Both the position numbers and the translations under genes were made by a program. Under the pieces are notes generated by a model that saw only the letters and a list, made by a program, of their open reading frames with translations, was not told the origin of the DNA and made no database searches. From JAQBDA01 sp041301185 (GTDB taxonomy: Bacteria; Chloroflexota; Anaerolineae; Anaerolineales; UBA4823), in NCBI GenBank assembly GCA_041301185.1, contig JBFYSV010000171.1, positions 1 to 5,037 on the forward strand: a DNA stretch of 5,037 nucleotides. Direction: 5' to 3'. Positions 1 through 4,927 of the stretch are shown piece by piece; position 1 is the first letter of the stretch; every line of letters begins with the position of its first letter.

Positions 1-40
1 GGGGGGGGGGTGCCCCCCCAACACACCCCCATCCTCCCAC
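1..40. other. Low-complexity G/C-rich edge, possible assembly artefact
   Basis: The window opens with ten G residues, then TG, seven C residues and further C-rich sequence up to base 40. No reading frame of interest crosses it. The G-run and C-run could pair, but no T-tract follows on either strand, so it is not a recognisable intrinsic terminator. Long terminal G homopolymers are a common artefact of two-colour sequencing and of contig ends. I treat this stretch as unreliable rather than biological. Confidence 0.5.
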
Positions 41-58
41 CAACTGCGTAAGTCCTAA
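41..58. repeat. Motif resembling an insertion-sequence terminal repeat
   Basis: The core TGCGTAAGTCCTA (reverse complement TAGGACTTACGCA) resembles, from memory, a motif found at the ends of some transposable elements and dispersed repeats in cyanobacteria and Chloroflexota. It lies 5 bp beyond the stop codon of the membrane-protein gene and next to the low-complexity edge, where an assembly would break if a multicopy element lay to the left. Only one end is present, with no partner repeat, target duplication or transposase in the window, so this is a weak call. Confidence 0.25.
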
Positions 59-63
59 ATGGA

Positions 64-513
64 TTATTCTTTGCCGATGGTGTGATAAGGGATCAAAAGG
101 ATGAAACCCAGTGCGATGGTCGCCTCGCCAATCATCACCCCGACTGCCTGCCAGGGACCAAAGTAAGGGATATTGGGGAAAGGATGGTTGCCGAAGCCAA
201 AAATGTCTGCCATTCCAGACGCAACTGCCACCACATAGCCGGTCGCAACCAGGCGCAATCCAATATCCGCGGCGATCGTTTTTTCCTCACCGTTCCACAG
301 AGCGTTTAAACCAATATAGCCACCAATGCACATCAACGCGAGTCCGATGAGGAACACTGCAATCTGGACAAAACCGGTCACGGGACTGCGATCCAGCCCG
401 AAGATGCCCGGGTCCACCCCTAGTAAATAGAAGAGGAACCCGATGATCGTTACAATCAGGCCAGTGCGGATGCGCGTTCGGCTGCTGGTTCGATGGTTGG
501 TAGTTCCGTTCAT
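64..513 (-). CDS. Small four-helix integral membrane protein, unknown function
   Basis: This 149-aa protein is mostly hydrophobic, with four likely membrane segments at about residues 18-36, 47-70, 81-103 and 119-142. It has a short basic N-terminus (residues 8-17, several Arg) that should stay in the cytoplasm by the positive-inside rule. A Pro/Phe/Gly-rich loop (about 105-121, with the motif IPYFGPWQ) joins helices 3 and 4, and a Glu sits inside helix 4 (E130). I do not recognise a characterised family; it resembles uncharacterised membrane proteins I associate with Anaerolineae. Its ATG overlaps the stop of the upstream dipeptidase gene by 4 bp (ATGA), and only a weak purine stretch precedes it, so translation is probably coupled. 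It is the last gene of the minus-strand cluster and ends with TAA at 64-66. Confidence 0.75.
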   Translation of the reverse strand: MNGTTNHRTSSRTRIRTGLIVTIIGFLFYLLGVDPGIFGLDRSPVTGFVQIAVFLIGLALMCIGGYIGLNALWNGEEKTIAADIGLRLVATGYVVAVASGMADIFGFGNHPFPNIPYFGPWQAVGVMIGEATIALGFILLIPYHTIGKE

Positions 514-1652
514 ACGTTTTCCGGTAGGGCGGATTTAAGCATCTCTAGCCAGTTGACGCCCAGGATGGCGGCGATATCGGTCTGTGAAAAGCCGCGCTCA
601 GCCAGGATGTTAGCCAGCTTCGTCAAATCGGCAATCGTATCGACCTCGATTGGAACAGATTGTACCCCGAAGCCGCCATCGAAATCGCTGCCCAGCCCGG
701 CATGGCGAGCATCGCCAGCTGCCTGGCAAATATTGTCGATATGGTCTGCCAGGCGCTGCAAGGAGACCAACTCGCGCCGATCGCCGCGCTTCCAGCCTGC
801 CAACAAGAACGAGTTCACCGGTGATAATCCCAGGATAGCGTCTCGCTCCAGCAAACCCTGGATGGCACGCTCGGACAGATGGCGGTTGCTATCCTGATCT
901 TTGAGCAAGGATTGGACATTGGCATGGGTCGAGACAATCCGCCCGGGGTAAAAATCCAATGCCTGCATCAACGCCTTCTCATCCATATGGGCTACATCCA
1001 GGATAAAGCCCAGGTGCGCCATGGTTTCCAGCAGGGCAAAGCCCTCCTTGGTTAGCGGTCCAGGTTCGCGCGTGCCGCCGCAAAAGCGCGTCCCTGCCCA
1101 GGCGGGTCCGATCAGACGCACTCCGAGCTGCCACCACTCCTCCAGCTCGGCAGGCTGGCGCACCCCTTCGGCACCTTCCATGAGGGCAACCAGCCCGACC
1201 GGATGTCCGGGTTTGGCTGGAGAATTAGGATCGCGCCCATTTCCTTTGCCCTCCCCATCGGATAGGTCCAGTTCGGTCTTCTCCCAGTCTGCCAGGATTT
1301 CATCCAGATCTGTGCGCTGCTGCACCATGCGAAATTTATCCGGGTGGCGGTCAGCCAAGCGGTGATAGACATCCAATTGGGCACGATAGAGGGCGTGTGC
1401 CTGGTCGGGGTTGCGGTAATAGACGGTTTCCCAGGCTTCCCGGCGGTGAGCAGGGGTGACAAATAGCGTAGAAAATATAACTGCCACCCGCCCGCGCTGG
1501 AATTCTGGCCATCCGAGCAGGGTGTCGCCGTTGCGCAGGGGCGCCTCACCGCCTTGCTCCAGGCGGCGGGTCTCCGCAGCAGAACGGGTGTAATCACGAC
1601 CAAAGGCAAGCACATTCCAGGCCAGGTCCTGGTGGGCGTCTACGATCAGCAT
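510..1652 (-). CDS. Membrane dipeptidase-like zinc peptidase, family M19
   Basis: This 380-aa protein belongs to the peptidase M19 (renal dipeptidase-like) family, whose members hydrolyse dipeptides, including some with a D-residue, with a binuclear zinc centre in a TIM-barrel fold. The ligand set is visible: H7 and D9 (VDAHQD), bridging E159 (LMEGAEG), H222 (DVAHMD), H243 (STHANV), and the GSDFDG motif with D323/D325. Length is normal for the family. Residues 129-150 form a Gly/Asp/Pro-rich linker before the E159 strand. There is no signal peptide, so it is probably cytoplasmic. I chose the start at 1652 because a GGAGA lies 8 nt upstream and the catalytic HxD motif then falls at residue 7, as usual. 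A longer frame to 1748 would add 32 poorly protein-like residues and overlap mutY. It follows mutY by 64 bp and overlaps the membrane-protein gene by 4 bp. The exact substrate cannot be read from sequence. Confidence 0.93.
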   Translation of the reverse strand: MLIVDAHQDLAWNVLAFGRDYTRSAAETRRLEQGGEAPLRNGDTLLGWPEFQRGRVAVIFSTLFVTPAHRREAWETVYYRNPDQAHALYRAQLDVYHRLADRHPDKFRMVQQRTDLDEILADWEKTELDLSDGEGKGNGRDPNSPAKPGHPVGLVALMEGAEGVRQPAELEEWWQLGVRLIGPAWAGTRFCGGTREPGPLTKEGFALLETMAHLGFILDVAHMDEKALMQALDFYPGRIVSTHANVQSLLKDQDSNRHLSERAIQGLLERDAILGLSPVNSFLLAGWKRGDRRELVSLQRLADHIDNICQAAGDARHAGLGSDFDGGFGVQSVPIEVDTIADLTKLANILAERGFSQTDIAAILGVNWLEMLKSALPENV

Positions 1653-1657
1653 GACCA

Positions 1658-1670
1658 GAATCTCCGGGAA
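1658..1670 (-). promoter_or_regulatory. Ribosome-binding site fixing the dipeptidase start
   Basis: On the minus strand the sequence CCGGAGATTCTGGTC precedes the ATG at 1652. The GGAGA core lies 8 nt from the start codon, a standard Shine-Dalgarno spacing. This favours 1652 over the longer frame opening at 1748, which would begin inside mutY. Confidence 0.65.
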
Positions 1671-1716
1671 GTTGCTGAGGCACAAGCGGGAAATGGGGGG
1701 GAGTGATGCGTCTGGC

Positions 1717-2787
1717 TCATCCTGCCTCTGCTTGTAGAAGGGCGGCAATCTGGCGATCGATCTTGCCCATTGGATATTCGTCCAAGCTGGCTGGCTTTAC
1801 CCAGCGCAGGTCTTTTACCTGGATAGCAGCTGGCTCGCTGCCATTCCTTAAATTGCATTTAAAAGCATGCAGCGTGACACGGAAGTGGGTATATGCGTGC
1901 CGGAAAACACCCACCGCGCCGCCCACTTCGATCTCGACGCCTAACTCTTCGTAGATCTCTCGTTGCAAGCAAGATACCAGGTCCTCGCCGGGGAGCAACT
2001 TGCCGCCGGGGAATTCCCAGAGCCCGCCCAACAAACCATCCAATGGGCGTTGAGCAATGAGTAGCTCTTCGCCCCGCCGGATGACAGCCGCAGTTACGGT
2101 GTAGTGAGGGGTTTCTGCCCGTTTGATCAGAACCGGTCGCTGCTCCTCCACGCCCAGGGCGTGCGCCTGGCAGATTTCTACCAGCGGGCATCCCGGGCAG
2201 TCCGGTGTGCGCGGCGTGCATACTGTCGCCCCGAGATCCATCATCGCCTGGTTGTATGCCCCGGCCTGTCCTGCTGGCAGGTTCTGGCTAGCCAGCTCCC
2301 ACAGGATGCGCTCACCGGTTGGCGAGCGGGCAGGCTGGCGGACATCAAACACGCGCGCCAGCACCCGGCGGATATTGCCATCCAGCGCCGGCTCGTCTCG
2401 ACCGAAGGCGATCGAGGCGATCGCTCCGGCGGTGTAGCGTCCAATCCCGGGCAACCTGCGCAGGGTGGCGGGGTCTTCTGGCAACATGCCATTATATTGA
2501 TCGACAACAATGCGCGCCGCCCGGTGCAGGTTGCGCGCCCGGCTGTAATAGCCTAATCCCTCCCAGGCAGCAAGAACTTGCTGTAAGGACGAGTTTGCCA
2601 GGACTTCTATGTTAGGAAAGCGCTCCATCCAGTTCTGGAAATAAGGCAAAGCCGTCTCCATGCGGGTCTGCTGTAGCATGATCTCTGATACCCACACAGC
2701 ATACGGATCAGGCTGCTCCCGCCAGGGCAGGCGACGGGCGCGCAGGGAATACCAGTTTAGCAGTTGCTGTGCAAAGGATAGGGACAC
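1717..2787 (-). CDS. mutY: A/G-specific adenine DNA glycosylase MutY with an intact Nudix box
   Basis: This 356-aa protein is MutY, which removes adenine mispaired with 8-oxoguanine in base-excision repair. The N-terminal HhH-GPD domain has the catalytic Glu (E35 in VSEIMLQQT), the helix-hairpin-helix (LPGIGRYTAGAI, 112-123) with Y118, and the catalytic Asp D136 followed by N138 in ALDGNIRRV. A [4Fe-4S] cluster motif C-x6-C-x2-C-x5-C is formed by C190, C197, C200 and C206. From about residue 226 comes the MutT-like domain that normally reads 8-oxoG. Here it carries a full 23-residue Nudix signature (G262 to V284, with E268, R276, E277, E280, E281), which typical MutY proteins lack. The FSH recognition motif appears as Y299-T300-H301. 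The start is GTG with no clear ribosome-binding site, but the N-terminus aligns well with E. coli MutY. A 99-bp gap separates it from the upstream gene; it ends in TGA. Confidence 0.96.
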   Translation of the reverse strand: MSLSFAQQLLNWYSLRARRLPWREQPDPYAVWVSEIMLQQTRMETALPYFQNWMERFPNIEVLANSSLQQVLAAWEGLGYYSRARNLHRAARIVVDQYNGMLPEDPATLRRLPGIGRYTAGAIASIAFGRDEPALDGNIRRVLARVFDVRQPARSPTGERILWELASQNLPAGQAGAYNQAMMDLGATVCTPRTPDCPGCPLVEICQAHALGVEEQRPVLIKRAETPHYTVTAAVIRRGEELLIAQRPLDGLLGGLWEFPGGKLLPGEDLVSCLQREIYEELGVEIEVGGAVGVFRHAYTHFRVTLHAFKCNLRNGSEPAAIQVKDLRWVKPASLDEYPMGKIDRQIAALLQAEAG

Positions 2788-2850
2788 GATACAAAAACGA
2801 AATACAGTCGATTGATAAAAGCCCGGGAACGATGGGATGAAAGAGTACAG

Positions 2851-2877
2851 CCTCGGGCGCGCAGCCCGCTCGGGCAG
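2851..2877. other. GC-rich stem-loop between the 100-aa gene and mutY
   Basis: CGGGC (2854-2858) can pair with GCCCG (2864-2868) around a GCGCA loop. A competing stem uses GCCC (2864-2867) with GGGC (2872-2875). The heptamer CTCGGGC occurs twice, at 2852 and 2869. On the minus strand no T-run follows, so it is not a convincing intrinsic terminator. It could stabilise an mRNA end, attenuate mutY, or be a worn relative of the GC-cored hairpins at 3890-4032. Nothing else is recognisable in 2788-2886. Confidence 0.35.
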
Positions 2878-2886
2878 TCTGCTCCT

Positions 2887-3189
2887 TTAGAGCTGAAATC
2901 CGCCGCGCGCCTGAACGATCTTGTATTTTAAATCTTCAACGTAATCCAGTAGCTGGTGAGTTAAGTCATCCCAGTCTGGCGAGGCAAGCACGCTTTGCAG
3001 AGTCGCAATAGTACTGGATTGGAAAGCCGCCATGATCTGAGGCTGTTCTCCATACATGGTGAACCAAGCGTCGCTGGTCTCAAGTCCCAGGCGTTGGACG
3101 CCGGGGATAAAATCACGCACCACAAACTCAAAATACTCTTGCTCTCGGCCTGGCAGGATATCCCATGTCATTAACAATTTCACAGCCAT
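2887..3189 (-). CDS. Small protein of probable dimeric alpha/beta-barrel fold, unknown function
   Basis: This is a complete 100-aa soluble protein. The predicted pattern is strand (residues 2-9, KLLMTWDI), helix (14-34, GREQEYFEFVVRDFIPGVQR), strand (39-46, DAWFTMYG), strand (50-56), helix (60-69) and a long C-terminal helix (73-92). This beta-alpha-beta-beta-alpha order suits the ferredoxin-like dimeric alpha/beta-barrel superfamily (ABM, EthD, NIPSNAP types). I see no conserved His or Asp that would point to one enzyme, and the resemblance is to uncharacterised proteins I associate with Chloroflexota. The ATG at 3189 is well supported: GGGAG lies 8 nt upstream and overlaps the stop codon of the preceding gene, 12 bp away. 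It is therefore almost certainly co-transcribed with the UlaG-like gene. The fold is inferred from pattern only. Confidence 0.8.
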   Translation of the reverse strand: MAVKLLMTWDILPGREQEYFEFVVRDFIPGVQRLGLETSDAWFTMYGEQPQIMAAFQSSTIATLQSVLASPDWDDLTHQLLDYVEDLKYKIVQARGGFQL

Positions 3190-3201
3190 GCGGGCAACTC
3201 C

Positions 3202-3852
3202 CTACGAAGATCTGGTGTAGTTCAACACAACTACCCTGGTTTCCTCGGGTACAGAGGTACGGGTTACCTTGAGCGAATCAACCGGGGTTACTTCGCCCAG
3301 CCCCATTTCTTTTAGGAACTTGCTTAAAGGTGCCAGCTTGATTTGGCTGGCGGAGGTGTTGTAGTGCATGGGGATAACGATCCCCGGCTCAAGGAGGCTG
3401 ACTACTTCGGCTGCTTTGGAGGCATTTAAGCCACCACCGCCGCCCACTGGCACCAGGGCTACATTGACAGTACCCAGGGCTTCGATCTCTGTCTGGCTGG
3501 GTACGCGGCGGATATCGCCCAGGTGTGCCACGGTTACGCCATCGTAATCAAAAACATATAGTGTATTAGAAGGCTCGTCTGCCCCGCGTTTTCCATGCCC
3601 GTTTGTTTGAACACCGGTGATAAAAACACCACCAATTTCATACTCGCCCGGACCCGTCAAAACATGCGACTTGCCCTTGACGGCTGAAACGAAACTATGT
3701 CCGGCAGCTTCGTGACTGACAGTCACAATGTCTGCCTTTGCTTTCAGGGCTTCGTATCCGGTCGTGCGATGATCAAAGGGATCGGCGACCACAGAAGCCA
3801 TGCCCCGCTCGGTCAACCGGAAACACGAATGCCCGTACCAAATAATCTCCAT
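3202..3852 (-). CDS. UlaG-like metallo-beta-lactamase-fold protein with a degenerate metal site
   Basis: This 216-aa protein begins MEIIWYGHSCFRL, the typical opening of the UlaG-like / Lactamase_B_3 branch of the metallo-beta-lactamase superfamily, a broad group of metal-dependent hydrolases. Later landmarks fit: DPF (residues 24-26), GPGEYEIGGVFITGV (67-81), the AHLGD motif (H110, D113) and the C-terminal IPMHYNT (H163). The signature HxHxDH is, however, H47-E-A-A-G-H52: the second His is Ala and the Asp is Gly. Catalysis is therefore uncertain. The frame runs open to 3939, but I place the start at 3852: GGAGG lies 4 nt upstream, the fold begins there, and the longer version would be coded by the intergenic repeat. 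It is the first gene of the minus-strand cluster, with the 100-aa gene 12 bp downstream. Its substrate is unknown; UlaG itself is a lactonase, but that cannot be transferred here. Confidence 0.9.
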   Translation of the reverse strand: MEIIWYGHSCFRLTERGMASVVADPFDHRTTGYEALKAKADIVTVSHEAAGHSFVSAVKGKSHVLTGPGEYEIGGVFITGVQTNGHGKRGADEPSNTLYVFDYDGVTVAHLGDIRRVPSQTEIEALGTVNVALVPVGGGGGLNASKAAEVVSLLEPGIVIPMHYNTSASQIKLAPLSKFLKEMGLGEVTPVDSLKVTRTSVPEETRVVVLNYTRSS

Positions 3853-3856
3853 ACAA

Positions 3857-3861
3857 CCTCC
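3857..3861 (-). promoter_or_regulatory. Ribosome-binding site of the UlaG-like gene
   Basis: GGAGG on the minus strand sits 4 nt before the ATG at 3852. The spacing is slightly short but the match is strong. It decides in favour of the 216-aa start over in-frame ATG codons at about 3873 and beyond. Confidence 0.65.
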
Positions 3862-3874
3862 ATCAACTGCCATG

Positions 3875-3880
3875 ATTATA
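3875..3880 (-). promoter_or_regulatory. Consensus -10 box for the minus-strand cluster
   Basis: The minus strand reads TATAAT exactly at 3880-3875. A transcript starting about 7 nt later (near 3868) would have a leader of about 16 nt holding the GGAGG ribosome-binding site. No good -35 hexamer is seen at 16-18 bp spacing (the candidate at 17 bp is ATCTTT). A TTGAGA at 3896-3891 is too close. The hexamer touches the left end of repeat copy 1, so the -35 region would lie inside the repeat. Confidence 0.5.
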
Positions 3881-3971
3881 CTAGAACTCATCTCAAAAAA
3901 GATGGGTTGGGGTGTTTTTTGGGGGCGCAGCCGCCACAAAACACCTCCTAAACCTGTTTTTGAGATAGCTC
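3881..3971. repeat. Hairpin-forming intergenic repeat, copy 1 (nearly complete)
   Basis: Bases 3890-3966 form one inverted repeat centred on 3928. The outer arms are perfect over 10 bp: ATCTCAAAAA at 3890-3899 and its complement at 3957-3966. The middle arms GGTGTTTT (3911-3918) and AAAACACC (3938-3945) are perfect over 8 bp. The inner stem (3920-3926 with 3930-3936) closes a GCA loop with one mismatch. GGTT (3905-3908) and AACC (3951-3954) add a slightly offset pair. The left end CTAGAACTCATCT recurs 91 bp later as the start of copy 2. It codes for nothing visible and looks like a REP- or MITE-type element. Confidence 0.75.
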
Positions 3972-4038
3972 CTAGAACTCATCTTAAAAAGGCGGGTTGG
4001 CGAGTTTTGCAGCGCCTCCGCCGCTGTAAAACACCCCT
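3972..4038. repeat. Hairpin-forming intergenic repeat, copy 2 (right arm lost)
   Basis: This copy starts with the same 13 bases as copy 1 (CTAGAACTCATCT), followed by an A-run and a shared GGGTTGG. Its central stem pairs GTTTTGCAGCG (4004-4014) with CGCTGTAAAAC (4022-4032), 10 of 11 matching, around a 7-nt loop. The stem arms differ from copy 1 while pairing is kept, which suggests selection on structure or an older, diverged copy. The terminal GAGATAG arm present in copy 1 is absent here. Confidence 0.65.
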
Positions 4039-4049
4039 GATTCAAGGGG
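4034..4049 (+). promoter_or_regulatory. Small stem-loop enclosing a Shine-Dalgarno-like AGGGG
   Basis: CCCCT (4034-4038) pairs perfectly with AGGGG (4045-4049) around a 6-nt loop. AGGGG is the best ribosome-binding site for the ATG at 4055 (5 nt away). If transcribed, the hairpin would partly hide that site. The left strand lies at the very end of repeat copy 2. A competing reading is that TATGAT at 4054-4059 is a -10 box, in which case this region is upstream of the transcript. Confidence 0.3.
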
Positions 4050-4054
4050 AAACT

Positions 4055-4093
4055 ATGATAGCATCAAGAGAATATCTGAACCGTTTTGACTGA
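4055..4093 (+). CDS. 12-codon open frame ending in TGA, leader peptide or severed N-terminus
   Basis: The frame ATG to TGA encodes MIASREYLNRFD. It has a good ribosome-binding site (AGGGG, 5 nt upstream). It is in the same frame as the ConA-like gene that starts with GTG at 4106, and only the TGA at 4091-4093 separates them. It could be a short leader peptide, a translational-coupling ORF, or the original N-terminus cut off by a nonsense mutation or sequencing error. TGA is used as a normal stop by neighbouring genes, so recoding is not favoured. The peptide itself shows no attenuator-like codon run. Confidence 0.35.
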   Translation: MIASREYLNRFD

Positions 4094-4105
4094 GAGACGC
4101 CGATT

Positions 4106-4909
4106 GTGCTAAGACCCACTACGACTCCAGGGTCAAAGGCAGTCCTGGATGGCGCAGGAATATGGCGCTTGGAGCTGCCTTCTGGTCCTAAAGGAAATTA
4201 CCGGCTGGCGCAGCTAGACGATTATGCTGCCCTGGATAGGGCGGGGTTTGCATGGCAGGCGCCGTGCAGCCTGTCTTTGGAGGCGCGGGCGGGTACTTCG
4301 GCGGCGATCCCGGGTACATGGGGTTTTGGCTTGTGGAATGATCCGTTCAGCCTGTCACTTGGGATGGGGGGAGGTGTGCGCCGCTTTCCGGCGCTGCCCA
4401 ATGCTGCCTGGTTTTTCTTTGCATCACCGCCCAATTATCTTTCTTTTCGTGATGACCTGCCTGCGCTCGGCAACTTGGCGATGACGTTTAGCTCCCCCCG
4501 CTGGCCGGCGGTGATCCTGGCAGCGGCTGTTCCATTGCTTCCCCTGGCTGCCATCCCGGCTTTTGCCCGCCTCATGCGGAGGGTGGCGCGGCGGGTTATC
4601 CAACAGGATAGTGTGGATTGCCACATTGATCTGGCAGAATGGCATCATTACCGAATCAACTGGCTACCTGGCGGAGCGAGTTTTTTCATTGATGATGCCT
4701 GCGTGCTGGAGACGGTTATCTCGCCGCTCGATAGCCTGGGGTTAGTGATCTGGATCGACAACCAGTACGCTGCCCTGCCACCGGATGGACGCCTGCGTTA
4801 CGGTACGCTGGAGAACCAGGAAAGGGCGTGGATTGAAATCAAGAATATCCAGGCGACAGCTGCTCAGGTGTGCACGCAAAAGATGTCAGATAGCCAAGGG
4901 GAGAGCTGA
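4106..4909 (+). CDS. ConA-like (LamG/GH16-fold-like) protein of unknown function
   Basis: This is a 267-aa protein with the feel of a concanavalin A-like beta-sandwich. The clearest marks are TWGFGLWNDPF (71-81), ALPNAAWFFFASPPNYLS (96-113), WHHYRINWLPGGASFFIDD (179-197) and VIWIDNQYAALPPDGRL (214-230); the WHxYxINW strand followed by a xFFIDD strand is typical of GH16 and LamG folds. No GH16 catalytic ExDxxE motif is visible, so I do not call it a glycosidase. Residues 132-153 are strongly hydrophobic and followed by an Arg-rich stretch (155-163), which may be a membrane segment or a buried insert. There is no signal peptide. The start is GTG with a weak GAGAG 9 nt upstream; an ATG at 4055 is in frame but blocked by TGA. 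It is divergent from the minus-strand cluster. It resembles uncharacterised proteins I associate with Chloroflexota. The CDS is secure, its function is not. Confidence 0.8.
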   Translation: MLRPTTTPGSKAVLDGAGIWRLELPSGPKGNYRLAQLDDYAALDRAGFAWQAPCSLSLEARAGTSAAIPGTWGFGLWNDPFSLSLGMGGGVRRFPALPNAAWFFFASPPNYLSFRDDLPALGNLAMTFSSPRWPAVILAAAVPLLPLAAIPAFARLMRRVARRVIQQDSVDCHIDLAEWHHYRINWLPGGASFFIDDACVLETVISPLDSLGLVIWIDNQYAALPPDGRLRYGTLENQERAWIEIKNIQATAAQVCTQKMSDSQGES

Positions 4910-4927
4910 GCGGCGAACACACAAAGC

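Noticed and set aside
493..897. Plus-strand open frame of 134 codons opposite the dipeptidase
   Set aside because: Antisense shadow of a gene with all M19 metal ligands; no ribosome-binding site or domain.
1653..1748. N-terminal extension of the dipeptidase to 412 residues
   Set aside because: It would overlap mutY by 32 bp, has no family-like content, and a good ribosome-binding site precedes the ATG at 1652.
2260..2280. LPAGQAG stretch in MutY as an inserted palindromic repeat
   Set aside because: The spacing between the flanking conserved residues equals that of E. coli MutY, so there is no insertion, only an unusual local sequence.
2104..2556. Plus-strand open frame of 150 codons opposite mutY
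   Set aside because: It is the antisense shadow of a well-conserved mutY, rich in Arg, Ala and Gly with no fold-like pattern.
3853..3939. N-terminal extension of the UlaG-like protein to 245 residues
   Set aside because: The extra residues are encoded largely by the hairpin repeat and the -10 box; the family normally starts at MEIIWYGHSCF, which has GGAGG just upstream.
3881..4038. CRISPR array or tandem operator array
   Set aside because: Only two diverged copies with internal inverted symmetry and no spacer-like unit; no cas genes nearby.
3800..4093. Plus-strand open frame of 97 codons through the repeat region
   Set aside because: It runs through antisense UlaG-like sequence and both hairpin repeats; only its last 12 codons, with their own ribosome-binding site, are worth noting.
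4091..4093. TGA read as selenocysteine or by a variant genetic code
   Set aside because: Neighbouring genes end in TGA, and no selenocysteine-type context or obvious SECIS element is evident after this codon.
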